17,235 nucleotides of DNA, taken from positions 1 to 17,235 of the forward strand of contig SLHZ01000345.1 in the NCBI GenBank assembly GCA_007135895.1. Reading direction: 5' to 3'. Source of the DNA: Balneolales bacterium. GTDB taxonomy: Bacteria; Bacteroidota; Rhodothermia; Balneolales; Natronogracilivirgulaceae. The notes beneath the pieces were generated by a model. That model searched no databases. It was given only the letters and a program-made list of their open reading frames with translations, and was not told the DNA's origin. The position numbers and the translations under genes were made by a program. Of the stretch, positions 1-8,600 are shown one piece after another; within the stretch, counting starts at the first letter, position 1, and each line of letters begins with the position of its first letter.

Positions 1-48
1 GGCCGGCTCTATGATGATTTGAAATTCTCGAACCTGTACCCTTTATGA
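1..48 (+). CDS. C-terminal end of an unidentified gene (partial)
   Basis: A frame open from the first base reads GRLYDDLKFSNLYPL and ends at a TGA at 46-48. Its start lies outside the window. The stop overlaps the ATG of the response regulator (bases 45-48 read ATGA), the usual layout of translationally coupled genes. The regulator has no ribosome site of its own in this stretch, which fits coupling. Fifteen residues are too few to name a family. The frame could be chance, but the ATGA junction makes a real operon partner somewhat more likely than not. Confidence 0.5.
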   Translation, partial: GRLYDDLKFSNLYPL

Positions 49-449
49 AAACTTTAATTGTTGAAGACGACTTTGTCAGCAGAATGCTGATGCAGCAATA
101 TCTGAGCAAATACGGCAAGTCACATGCAGCCATCAACGGCGCGGAAGCTATCAAGGCCGTTGATATCAGCCTTCAGGAAGGAGAGCCCTACGATCTGATC
201 TGCCTTGATATCATGATGCCCGAGGTTGACGGTCAGGAGGCCCTGCGCGAAATCAGGCGACTGGAAGAAGAAAAGGGAATCCGCTCGTCCCACGGTGCCA
301 AAATTGTCATGACGACCGCCCTCAATGATCTCACCAACGTGAAGGAAGCTTTTTATTCGTTGTGTGACGGCTATCTGGTCAAGCCCATCCAGCTTGATAA
401 ACTGACCAATGAGTTGAAGAGGCTCAAACTCCTGGATGAGACACCGTAA
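45..449 (+). CDS. Single-domain response regulator (CheY-like receiver)
   Basis: A 134-residue protein that is one phosphoacceptor receiver domain with no output domain. The acidic pocket is D8/D9, the phosphorylated aspartate is D55 (in LICLDIMMPEVDG), the switch threonine is T91 (in MTTAL) and the conserved lysine is K113 (in LVKPI). All key residues are present, so it should be phosphorylated by a histidine kinase and act in the cytoplasm through protein contacts or as a phosphorelay intermediate. It overlaps the preceding partial frame by four bases. The histidine kinase at 565-1719 is convergent, so the two are neighbours but not co-transcribed, and a kinase-regulator pair is only a guess. 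It is not clearly the chemotaxis CheY: no che or fli switch genes adjoin it. Confidence 0.93.
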   Translation: MKTLIVEDDFVSRMLMQQYLSKYGKSHAAINGAEAIKAVDISLQEGEPYDLICLDIMMPEVDGQEALREIRRLEEEKGIRSSHGAKIVMTTALNDLTNVKEAFYSLCDGYLVKPIQLDKLTNELKRLKLLDETP

Positions 450-540
450 GTGATTTCCCGGGGAAAAGGCGAAATTGCCAGACAAGGCCAGCTCCACAAA
501 GCAGCGGCAGAATCAGAGTATAGAACTTGCCTTGCAGACT

Positions 541-576
541 AAAACCGGGTAATTTCCAGCTCTGTTACGGTTTTTT
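541..576. terminator. Probable bidirectional intrinsic terminator
   Basis: AAAACCG (541-547) plus TAA (550-552) pairs with TTA (565-567) plus CGGTTTT (568-574), leaving a two-base GG bulge and a 12-base loop. A run of six T (571-576) follows on the plus strand, and the A-run at 541-544 gives a U-run on the minus strand. It lies between the convergent response regulator and histidine kinase genes, and the kinase stop codon (565-567) is part of the stem. Position and symmetry suggest it ends both transcripts. Confidence 0.55.
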
Positions 577-1719
577 CCCGTTTTCGGGCAGGTTGACAAC
601 GAACGTACTGCCTTTGCCATCCTGCGAATCCACGTGGATGGTTCCTCCCATCATTTCAGTCATCTCCTTGCAGAGTACAAGTCCCAGGCCCGTCCCCTTC
701 TCCCCGTCGGTGCCCCTGCGAGTATATGTGCTGCTGATATCAAAGATATTGCGCGCCACTTCGGGATCAATTCCAATACCGCTGTCACGCACTTCGATGC
801 GGATCCTTCGGACCGGCTTCAGGTTTTCCCCGTCTGTTTGATGCTCTGAAGCTGCCCGGGCCGAGAGGAAGATATGTCCGCCGATAGGTGTAAATTTTAC
901 GGCATTGGAGATCAGGTTTTGCAGAATGGAAATAAGCATGTTCCGGTCGGTGTTCAGCCGGATGTCATCCGGTACTTCGCTTTGAAAGCGGAGATGCTTT
1001 TTCTTGATACCGGGTTCCATGACCGCCGAGACGTGTTTCGTTATCTCAGCCAGCTGGAGGGTTTCAGGCTGCACGATGACCTTGCGTGTCTGGAGCCTCG
1101 CCCATGAGAGCATGTTTTCAAGCAGCGAGTACTGGGCGCGTACGGTTCGGTGCAGGCTTTGCATATATTCCTGAATCTCGCCTTTGCTCAAGGTGTCAAG
1201 TTCTTCAAGAATCAGCTCGGAGAGTCCCAGCAGGTTTTGAAAAGGACCGCGCAGATCATGGGAAATGAGCGAGAAGAAACGGTCTTTCGCGGCGTTGATC
1301 GCTTTCAGCTCCTCGGTAAACCGGCGCACATCTTCCTCGGCTTTTTTCCGGTCGGTAATATTCCGGAAAATGCTCAGCAGCAGCTTGCCATGCCGGTCCG
1401 TGTCCAGGTAGGTGTTGGATGCCTCGAACCAGACCTTTTTTCCGTTATGCAGAATCAGCGGCCGGTCGATATTGTCCTGGATCTCCTCGCGTTCAAAGCG
1501 TTCAACGAACCGGCTGCGGATATGGCCGCTCTCTTCCTCCTGATATACAACCGATAGGTCCTTGCCGATGAGATCCTCACGTGGTTTTTCGACCATCCGG
1601 CTGAATGCTTCATTGACCAGGAGCATGATCCCTTCGCCATTGACCAGTCTCATGGCGTCAAAGGCATTATCCCATGCGCTGGCATAGAGGTCTTTGGTGA
1701 TGCGAAATTTTCTATTCAT
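565..1719 (-). CDS. Soluble PAS-domain sensor histidine kinase
   Basis: 384 residues. A PAS domain with its PAC end spans about 12-125 (ending NITDRKKAEE). A short helix leads to a HisKA dimerisation domain with phosphoacceptor H154 (FSLISHDLRGPF), then a HATPase_c domain with N box N268/N272 (NLISNAVKF), G1 DSGIGI at 312-317 and G2 GTGLGL at 342-347. No membrane segment or signal peptide is visible, so it should sense a cytoplasmic signal through the PAS fold and autophosphorylate on H154. There is no receiver domain, so a separate regulator is needed. The ATG (1719-1717) overlaps the aminotransferase stop as ATGA, implying one transcript and coupled translation from that upstream gene. The partner is unknown; the receiver protein at 45-449 is the nearest candidate. 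Confidence 0.93.
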   Translation of the reverse strand: MNRKFRITKDLYASAWDNAFDAMRLVNGEGIMLLVNEAFSRMVEKPREDLIGKDLSVVYQEEESGHIRSRFVERFEREEIQDNIDRPLILHNGKKVWFEASNTYLDTDRHGKLLLSIFRNITDRKKAEEDVRRFTEELKAINAAKDRFFSLISHDLRGPFQNLLGLSELILEELDTLSKGEIQEYMQSLHRTVRAQYSLLENMLSWARLQTRKVIVQPETLQLAEITKHVSAVMEPGIKKKHLRFQSEVPDDIRLNTDRNMLISILQNLISNAVKFTPIGGHIFLSARAASEHQTDGENLKPVRRIRIEVRDSGIGIDPEVARNIFDISSTYTRRGTDGEKGTGLGLVLCKEMTEMMGGTIHVDSQDGKGSTFVVNLPENGKKP

Positions 1720-2903
1720 GACAGGTTTTCTTCTTCCTCTATTACTCTGACAATGATGTCAATGGCTTTCGCAAGTTGTTCCCGTGTTATGACCAGCGGG
1801 GGGACCAGGCGAAGGACATTGCCCGATGCCGCATTGGCCAGCACACCGAGTCCGGCCATTTTGCGGACCAGCGGACCGGCTTCGCGGTCCAGTTCCACTC
1901 CAATCATCAGGCCGAGGCCCCGGATATCACGCACGACGGACCGGCCCTTTAATCTTGTCCCAAGTTCATCCATGAGCCAGGCACCCTTTTCACGGGCTGA
2001 TTCGGCAAGATTTTCCTCCCGTATGACCGCAAGCACGGTCAGTGCCGCTGAAGCGGCGAGGGGGTTCCCGCCAAAAGTGCTGCCATGATCGCCCGGCTCA
2101 AGAGCGGTGGCCACATTTTCTTTAGCCAGAAAAGCCCCGACCGGAAAGCCTCCTCCCAGCCCTTTGGCCAAAAGCAGCATATCGGGTTTCACACCGTATT
2201 GCTCAAAAGCAAACAGGGTGCCGGTCCGCCCGATACCACACTGGATTTCATCAAATATCAGCAGGGTGCCGGTTTGGTCGCAAATCCGGCGCAGATGCTG
2301 CAGGAAAGCGGGGTCGGCCGGTTTCACGCCGCCTTCTCCCTGCACAGGCTCAACAATCACGGCCGTTGTCTGATGATCGATATGTTCTGAGGCGGCTTCG
2401 GACCGGTTGAACGGGATTTGCCGGAACCCTGCCGGCATGGGTTCAAAGCCTTGCTGGTACTGTTTTTTCCCGGCGGCAATGGCTGCCAGCGAGCGGCCAT
2501 GAAAACAGCCCTCCATGGAGAGAATGGGTCCGTGCCTGCCCCTTCCGATGGCATATTTTCTTGCTGTTTTGAAGGCCCCTTCCACGGCCTCCACACCGCT
2601 GTTACAGAGGAAGACGCGATCCAGACCACTCAGGCGGACCAGCTCTTCGCTCAGCCGGACCTGTGGTTCGGTGGTGTAGATATTGGACACATGGATCAGT
2701 TTTTCGGCCTGTTGGGCAACGGCTTTGACGAGCGCAGGATGGGCATGACCCAGCGCATTGACGGCGATGCCCGCCAGCAGATCGATATACTCCCGGCCTT
2801 CCGTATCCCAGAGCAGGGCTCCCCGGCCGTGGCTCAGTGTGACGGGCATACGCCGGTAGGTCTGAAAGTGATGCTGCTGATCGCTATGGCGCAGACTATC
2901 CAT
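1716..2903 (-). CDS. argD: Acetylornithine-type class III aminotransferase (PLP)
   Basis: 395 residues, the usual length for ArgD-type enzymes, which use pyridoxal phosphate to move an amino group between glutamate and an acetylated semialdehyde (N-acetylornithine in arginine synthesis; some relatives act in lysine synthesis). The fold is complete: substrate and cofactor loop NSGVEAVEGA at 101-110, FHGRS at 134-138, cofactor aspartate D218 in LLIFDEIQCG, Schiff-base lysine K247 in LLLAKGLGGGFPVGA, and the STFGGNPLA loop at 275-283. No other arginine or lysine genes lie nearby, so the exact substrate is inferred. The only candidate ribosome site is weak (AAGA a few bases before ATG 2903). The stop overlaps the start of the histidine kinase, an unusual operon partner. 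The upstream region has phased repeats that could be an operator. Confidence 0.88.
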   Translation of the reverse strand: MDSLRHSDQQHHFQTYRRMPVTLSHGRGALLWDTEGREYIDLLAGIAVNALGHAHPALVKAVAQQAEKLIHVSNIYTTEPQVRLSEELVRLSGLDRVFLCNSGVEAVEGAFKTARKYAIGRGRHGPILSMEGCFHGRSLAAIAAGKKQYQQGFEPMPAGFRQIPFNRSEAASEHIDHQTTAVIVEPVQGEGGVKPADPAFLQHLRRICDQTGTLLIFDEIQCGIGRTGTLFAFEQYGVKPDMLLLAKGLGGGFPVGAFLAKENVATALEPGDHGSTFGGNPLAASAALTVLAVIREENLAESAREKGAWLMDELGTRLKGRSVVRDIRGLGLMIGVELDREAGPLVRKMAGLGVLANAASGNVLRLVPPLVITREQLAKAIDIIVRVIEEEENLS

Positions 2904-2946
2904 GTCTATCTTCTTTTAACAAGTTCAGCTTTAGGAGAAAGTGCGG

Positions 2947-3053
2947 TTGAATATGCAAAACGGGTTGCATACAGGTATGCTGCCGATTTGGCATGTACAG
3001 CAAACGAGTTGAATGTGCAATACAAACGGGTAGAATATATGCTGCAAACGGGT
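2947..3053. repeat. 22-bp-phased degenerate repeats upstream of argD
   Basis: Elements AAAACGGGT (2957-2965), CAAACGAGT (3001-3009), CAAACGGGT (3023-3031) and CAAACGGGT (3045-3053) lie in a 22-base phase, with the position near 2983 degenerate. Interleaved are TTGAATATGCAA, TTGAATGTGCAA and GAATATATGC. Two-helical-turn spacing places all copies on one DNA face, as expected of tandem regulator binding. Half-sites of the TTGAAT/ATGCAA kind loosely recall ArgR boxes, but spacing and sequence do not match a canonical ARG box, so no regulator is named. Confidence 0.5.
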
Positions 3054-3134
3054 CAAGAGGGTACTTTATTAAGAATATTTTCCAGAATAATGCCCGGTGG
3101 TTCCGCTGAATCAATAATCAAAATTTGGAACATC

Positions 3135-3164
3135 ATGACAAATAAATAAGATTATCCTTAATAT
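3135..3164 (+). promoter_or_regulatory. plsC: Possible promoter for the acyltransferase gene
   Basis: ATGACA (3135-3140) and TAATAT (3159-3164) resemble -35 and -10 boxes with an 18-base spacer inside an AT-rich stretch, giving a leader of about 70 bases before ATG 3244. The -10 matches the sigma-70 consensus only in part, and promoter rules in this lineage may differ, so this is tentative. Confidence 0.25.
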
Positions 3165-3243
3165 TCAATGATAAAAGTGAAGCAATTTCCCTGCCAAAAA
3201 AAAACTGCTTCAGAAAGCTGCTTTTAACTCACAGAACAGATCC

Positions 3244-4047
3244 ATGAAAAAAAGACCTGGCCTGATCCAGCGGATTCGCATGGGTTTCACTTTCGCCTAT
3301 CTGATCCTGCTGCTTCCCGTACTGGTTATCTCCATGGCGGTCATCATGCTGCTTTCATTGGGACGTCTCCGCGTTTTCGGGACTCGCTGGGTTGGATATA
3401 TCCTGGGCAAAACATCCCTTGCCGTTGCCGGTGTGAAGGTCCGGGAAGTGTACCACGAAGGAAAAAAACCCGAGGGTCCGGCCATTTTTCTGATCAACCA
3501 TTCCTCTACTTTGGACATGTTTGCCATACTGGCCATGGATTTGCCGCGCGCGCGCCACATTGCAAAAAAGGAGATCCAGTACAACCCGTTTTTCTGGATG
3601 CTGGCCAAACTGACCGGTCAGATCATGATCGACCGGAAGGATCCGCGCGGGGCGATGGAGCAGCTTGACCAGGTATACCGGGATATCCGCCGCAACCGCA
3701 ACTCCATCATGTTCGCCCCTGAGGGAACCCGTTCCCGAACCGGCAAAATAGGTCCGTTCAAGATGGGGGCATTCCATGCGGCCATAGAGCTGGGCTATCC
3801 CATCGTTCCCATTTACATCGAGGGAGCATACGAATTATGTCCCGGAGGTTCACTCATCACGTTACCCGGAACCATAACCGGTCACTTCCATCCGGCCATT
3901 GACACTTCCTCGTGGGATCGGAAAACGGCACGTAAGAAGATGCCCGAGATCCGCACCATGTACCAGAAATGGGCCGGTGAGCTGGAGGAACCAGAGACAG
4001 ATTCCTCTGACGGGGATGAAGCCTTAAGAACAGAAATGGGCCGGTGA
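3244..4047 (+). CDS. plsC: 1-acyl-sn-glycerol-3-phosphate acyltransferase (PlsC family)
   Basis: 267 residues, typical for PlsC, which transfers an acyl group to lysophosphatidic acid to make phosphatidic acid for membrane lipid synthesis. A hydrophobic segment at about 15-40 should anchor it in the inner membrane with the active site cytoplasmic. The four family blocks are visible: H86 and D91 of the HX4D motif (NHSSTLD), a GQIMIDRKD block at 125-133, FAPEGTRS at 157-164, and VPIYIEGA at 188-195. The last 20 residues are acidic and probably disordered. No ribosome site precedes ATG 3244. It stands alone between a divergent region and a 171-base gap before the efflux genes. Other members of this superfamily acylate ornithine lipids or related acceptors, so the acceptor is not certain. 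Confidence 0.88.
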   Translation: MKKRPGLIQRIRMGFTFAYLILLLPVLVISMAVIMLLSLGRLRVFGTRWVGYILGKTSLAVAGVKVREVYHEGKKPEGPAIFLINHSSTLDMFAILAMDLPRARHIAKKEIQYNPFFWMLAKLTGQIMIDRKDPRGAMEQLDQVYRDIRRNRNSIMFAPEGTRSRTGKIGPFKMGAFHAAIELGYPIVPIYIEGAYELCPGGSLITLPGTITGHFHPAIDTSSWDRKTARKKMPEIRTMYQKWAGELEEPETDSSDGDEALRTEMGR

Positions 4048-4084
4048 GCGACGGGAAATATTTAAAAAACTTTTACAACATTTG

Positions 4085-4098
4085 GCCAATTATTTGGC
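4085..4098. promoter_or_regulatory. Inverted repeat upstream of the efflux genes
   Basis: GCCAA (4085-4089) and TTGGC (4094-4098) form a 5-4-5 inverted repeat in the AT-rich 171-base gap before the adaptor gene. It could be an operator for a repressor of the pump or a small hairpin; no regulator gene adjoins it. The rest of the gap (4048-4218) shows no gene. Confidence 0.3.
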
Positions 4099-4218
4099 GT
4101 AAATTTTGCGTTACAGAAGATAATTACTTTCTTACCGGGGGTCGATTCGGCCGGAGGTCACTGGTGGCACACATTCCGGACGGAACTACGGTATTTCTTT
4201 CACTGTTGTGCAGGTCAA

Positions 4219-5511
4219 ATGAAAAAAACGATAACAGTTCTGACACTTACCGGAGCATTGCTGGCTCCTCTTGCCTGCTCCGGCGATCAGGACGGGGTCG
4301 AAAACAACCAGCGCAACCACCGCGCTCCGACCGTTGAAGCGGTCTCGGTCATCGTGGGCAGCTTGCCGCTGGAGGAGCGGATCACCGGTGTTGTCAGAGC
4401 GCAAAACCAGACCGATATCTACCCCGAAGTATCCGCTCCTGTCACCGGGGTACTGGTCAACAACGGTGATTTTGTTGAAAAGGGGCAGATTCTGGTACAA
4501 TTGCGCGACACCGAAGCGCAGGAGCGCCTGCTTCAGGCCAAATCCGGCTATCAGATAGCCCGTGCCCAGGTCCGGCAGGCCGAAGCCGAACTCAACCGCC
4601 GCCAGCAGAACCTGGACCGGATCCGCCAGCTTCGCAGCCGCGATCTGGAGACCCAGTCCGAGCTGGATAATGCCAAAGCCCTGGCGCTGTCGGCCGAGGC
4701 ATCGCTCGATCTTACCCGCGCCCAGCTCAACCAGGCCCGGTCGGTTGTTGAGGAGCGCCGCAACCACCTTGAATATACCATGGTCCGCGCACCGGTCCGC
4801 GGTTATGTCGGACTCCGGAATGCTGAAATCGGGCAGCTCGTCAATCCGTCCACCCGTCTGTTCCAGATTGGTGATCCGGAGCAGATCAAGATCGAGCTGA
4901 TTCTGACGGAAACGATGACCGGGTATATCCGCACCGGCCATACCGCCGTCATCACCGCTCCCGGATCGGGGCGCAATCTGGAAAGCCGGATTACGCGCAT
5001 ATCGCCCTTTTTGAATCCGGTCACACACACCACAACGGCCGAGATCGAAGTTTCCAATCCGGATCGGACCCTGATGCCGGGCATGTTTGTCACGGTGAAC
5101 ATCAAATACGGTGAAAGCGACCAGGCGATCCTGGTCCCCAACAATGCCATCGTCTATCACCCGTCACGCGGCCAGTACGGGGTCTTTACAGCCGGTCTGA
5201 CCGGCCGGGAGCTGCGTTTCGAGGGGGATCGTCCGCCCGAGGAGCTGATCGGACCCTCCCCTGTCCGTTTCCATCCGGTAGATGTCGTGGCCCGGGGCCG
5301 CCTCGTCTCCGGCATCGAGGGCATATCACAGGACAGCTGGGTGGTCACGCTTGGACAAAACCTGTTGCTGCGCGGTGCCGAGAACGCGAATGTCCGCCCT
5401 GTCAAGTGGGATCATATCATCCATCTTCAGCAGTTGCACAGCCGTGATCTCTTTGAAATCATCCAGAAGAAGCTGGCCGAACAGACGAGCAAGTCCCGTT
5501 CCGATGTCTAA
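4219..5511 (+). CDS. RND efflux periplasmic adaptor (HlyD/AcrA family)
   Basis: 430 residues. The N-terminus is a basic plus hydrophobic signal ending at C20 (ALLAPLAC), so it is probably a lipoprotein tethered in the periplasm; the -3 residue is Pro rather than the usual Leu, making the lipobox imperfect. Two lipoyl half-motifs (about 66-97 and 188-219) flank an alpha-helical hairpin rich in Arg, Gln and Glu (about 98-187). A beta-barrel follows at about 222-296 and a membrane-proximal domain at about 300-397. The last 30 residues form a predicted charged helix beyond the usual fold. The protein should bridge the inner-membrane pump encoded next to an outer-membrane channel. It lies 160 bases before the pump gene on the same strand. 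The substrate cannot be read from sequence: drugs, solvents, metals or lipids are all possible. Confidence 0.92.
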   Translation: MKKTITVLTLTGALLAPLACSGDQDGVENNQRNHRAPTVEAVSVIVGSLPLEERITGVVRAQNQTDIYPEVSAPVTGVLVNNGDFVEKGQILVQLRDTEAQERLLQAKSGYQIARAQVRQAEAELNRRQQNLDRIRQLRSRDLETQSELDNAKALALSAEASLDLTRAQLNQARSVVEERRNHLEYTMVRAPVRGYVGLRNAEIGQLVNPSTRLFQIGDPEQIKIELILTETMTGYIRTGHTAVITAPGSGRNLESRITRISPFLNPVTHTTTAEIEVSNPDRTLMPGMFVTVNIKYGESDQAILVPNNAIVYHPSRGQYGVFTAGLTGRELRFEGDRPPEELIGPSPVRFHPVDVVARGRLVSGIEGISQDSWVVTLGQNLLLRGAENANVRPVKWDHIIHLQQLHSRDLFEIIQKKLAEQTSKSRSDV

Positions 5512-5671
5512 CCGTCACGGTGAACTTGCATGACTGACCAAATCGTTTAACTGAATTGAAAATCTGTCCCCAAAACCGTATAAAACCGTTTCAACACTGA
5601 AATATACCCGCAGAAATCCTTACGAAAAACCGATTCGGGCCTGAACCGAAAGACGGGCTCACCAAACCGGC

Positions 5672-8600
5672 ATGAAACTCACTCACACATCTGTAGCGCG
5701 ACCGGTGACCACGCTGATGGTTTTCCTGATCATCATCACGCTCGGGACCATCAGTTTCCGCCACATTCCCATCGATCTGCTTCCGCCCATTGAGTTCCCG
5801 CGGCTGACGGTTGTCGTGGGCTATGCCAACGTGGGACCTGAGGAGATGGAGCAGCTGGTTACCGAGCGGATCGAGAACGCCCTGGCCGGCGTGGCCAATG
5901 TCGAGCGGGTCACCTCCAATTCATCGGAAGGACGCAGCTGGGTAAGCCTGAACTTTGCGCAGGGCACCAATCTGGATGAGGCATCCAATGATGTGAGGGC
6001 GGCGCTGGACCGGCTGCGCCGGGTGCTGCCCGAGGACGCCGATCCGCCGCGCATATGGAAATTCGACCCCAATGACGCTCCCATTGTCATCATCGGCGCA
6101 CGCTCAAACCGGCCCCTTTCGGATCTTACCCGTATCCTGGAGCGGGATATCACCAAAAACTTCGAGCAGATCCCGGGGGTGGGCAATATTGAAATATGGG
6201 GCGGAATCCACAGTGAGATACAGGTGGATCTGATGCGTGACCGGCTGACCTCAAGCGAGCTGACGGCGCTCGATGTAGTCCAGGCCCTCGGCCGTGAAAA
6301 CATCACCCTGCCCGGCGGAAACGTAAAAGACGGACTAAGCGATCTGTATGTCCGCTCGGTCGGTGAATACGAATCGGTCGAGGATATCGCCCACACGGTC
6401 ATCCGCAATGTCGATGGTGCTCCGATCCGGGTCGGTGACGTGGCGCGGGTCCGCCAGGGCTACCAGGATATCCGGCGTTACATCGAAATCGACGATCAGC
6501 CCACCATTCGTTTCAGCATTCGCAAGCAGACCGGCGCCAATACCATGGAAGTGGCCCGCAATATCCGTCAGGAGGCCGAGCGGATCAACCGGCTGCGGTC
6601 GGATCTCGAGCTTGTGGTCATATCCGACGAGAGCGAGTTCATTCAGTCATCCATCGACAATGTGCGCAATTCCGCCATGTGGGGCGGCATTCTGGCAGTC
6701 ATCATTCTGTTCGCCTTCCTGCGCAACGGCTCGAGCACCCTTATTGTGGGCATCTCCATTCCCATATCGATCATCGCGACCTTTGCCCTGCTCTATTTCG
6801 GGGGGCTGACGCTCAACCAGATGAGTTTCGGCGGTCTGGCCCTGGGTATCGGCTTGATTGTCGACAATGCCATTGTGGTGCTGGAAAATATTGTCCGCCA
6901 ACGCCAGCGCGGCAAGCCGCTCAAGCAGAGTACCCTGACCGGCACCGGCCAGGTCACCGGCGCCATCATTGCCTCCACGCTCACCACTTCGGTCATTTTC
7001 CTGCCTGTGGTCTTCATGCAGACCATCACCGGTCTTTTATTCCAGGAGCTGGCCCTCGTCGTGGTCTTCGCCCTGCTCTGTTCGCTGCTGGTAGCCCTGA
7101 CGCTGGTCCCGATGATGGCCAGCAAGTTCCTGACCATACAGCCCGATCCGAAAGAGCCGCAAGAGAAAACACGTCATCAGCGGTTTTTCGATGCCATGGA
7201 AAACGGCTACGGCAGGCTCCTTGAACGCGCTTTGCAGCGCAAGCTGATCATCGCCGGCACAGTCCTGCTGCTCTTCGGGTTATCCGCCTACGGTTTCCGC
7301 ACCATACCCTACGAACTCACTCCGGATGTTGACGCCGACCAGATACGCGTCCAGATGACCATGGCCGACGGCATCAACATATCGGTAGTCCAGCAGTATC
7401 TGGAAGAACTCGACGAGGCGGTCAAGCAAATCATACCGGCCGATCAGATCCGTTTTTACACCAAAGACACCCGGAGCGGACAGGCCCGCATTACTCTGAC
7501 ACTCGTTCCGCCGGACGAGCGCCGCATTTCCAGTGCCGAGCTGGCCGATGACATGAGGGAAAAGCTCAGAGGGGTCATTCCCGGGGCCGACATCCGTGTC
7601 ACGGCACGATCCGGTCTGTGGGTTCTGCGCCGTATTTTCGGCAGCGGCGGGGACAGTGAGGCCGGAGAGTCCCTGCAGATCCAGCTTCGCGGCAACAACC
7701 TGCAACTGGCCGAAGAGATATCGCGCCAGCTCATACCGCTGCTGGAGTCGGTACCCGGCGTGGCCGACGTGGAGGCGAGCCGGCGGGAAGGCAATCCGCA
7801 GCAGGACATCCGGTTCGACCGTGAGAAAATCGCCCGCATGGGCATCGGGGTCAACGAAGTGGCACGTGCGATCCAGACCAATATCGGCGGCACCCGCGCC
7901 GGTTTTTACCGGATCGATGCCGAGGAGTGGCCCATCACGGTCCGCCTGCAGCCCGAAGACCGGCTTTCGGTACTCGATCTCGACCATATTTCCATACGCA
8001 CATCCCAGGGCGCCATGGTGCCCGTTTCCACCTTTGCCTGGCAGGAGTACACCCGTTCTCCGGTCGCCATTACCCGCATCAACAGTCAGCGTGTGACCTA
8101 TATCACGGCCAATCTGGAAAGCGGTGTGCCGCTCAGCGAGGCGGTGACCCGGATCGAAAACGAGCTGCGCGACTTCCCCATGCCCGAAGGTTTTTCCGTC
8201 TATTTTGGCGGGGAGTACGAAGAGCAGCAACGAGCACAGCGCGATTTCACCCTGTCGATCATCATGGCCCTGATCCTTATATATATGGTGATGGCGGCCC
8301 AGTTCGAGCGATTCATTGATCCGTTGATTGTCATGTTCTCGGTTCCGCTGGCCCTTATCGGTGTGGTGCCGGCGCTACTGCTGACCAACACCACGCTGAA
8401 CCTCCAGAGCTTCATGGGCATGATCATGCTCATCGGCATTGTTGTGAACAATGCCATCGTCCTGGTCGACTACATCAATTTGATGCGGCGCGAACAGAAG
8501 CTTCCGCTATATGAAGCGGTTGTTGCCGCCAGCAAGCTCCGGCTCCGACCCATTCTGATGACCAGTCTCACCACCATCCTCGCCATGCTGCCCCTTGCCA

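Larger units (their letters stand above)
2904..3243. promoter_or_regulatory. Divergent intergenic control region with phased repeats
   Basis: This 340-base stretch separates the aminotransferase (leftward) from the acyltransferase (rightward) and is visibly more AT-rich than the genes. Near the aminotransferase side it holds CAAACGGGT-like elements whose central C falls at 2961, 3005, 3027 and 3049, multiples of 22 bases apart. It also has two copies of a near-palindrome, TTGAATATGCAA (2947-2958) and TTGAATGTGCAA (3009-3020), and an inverted repeat GCATAC-AG-GTATGC (2967-2980). These look like operator sites for a dimeric regulator. The 3060-3243 part carries a possible promoter for the acyltransferase and an A9 run (3198-3206) flanked by GAAGCA and TGCTTC. 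I see no convincing small gene in either direction. Confidence 0.5.

Noticed and set aside
4044..4337. A 97-codon frame starting GTG at the end of the acyltransferase gene
   Set aside because: It crosses the AT-rich gap and runs into the adaptor gene in a different frame; it has no domain pattern.
7280..8230. A 316-codon open frame antisense to the RND pump, and a similar one at 4186-5160 antisense to the adaptor
   Set aside because: Both mirror well-supported genes, have no domain pattern and no start signal; they are by-products of composition.
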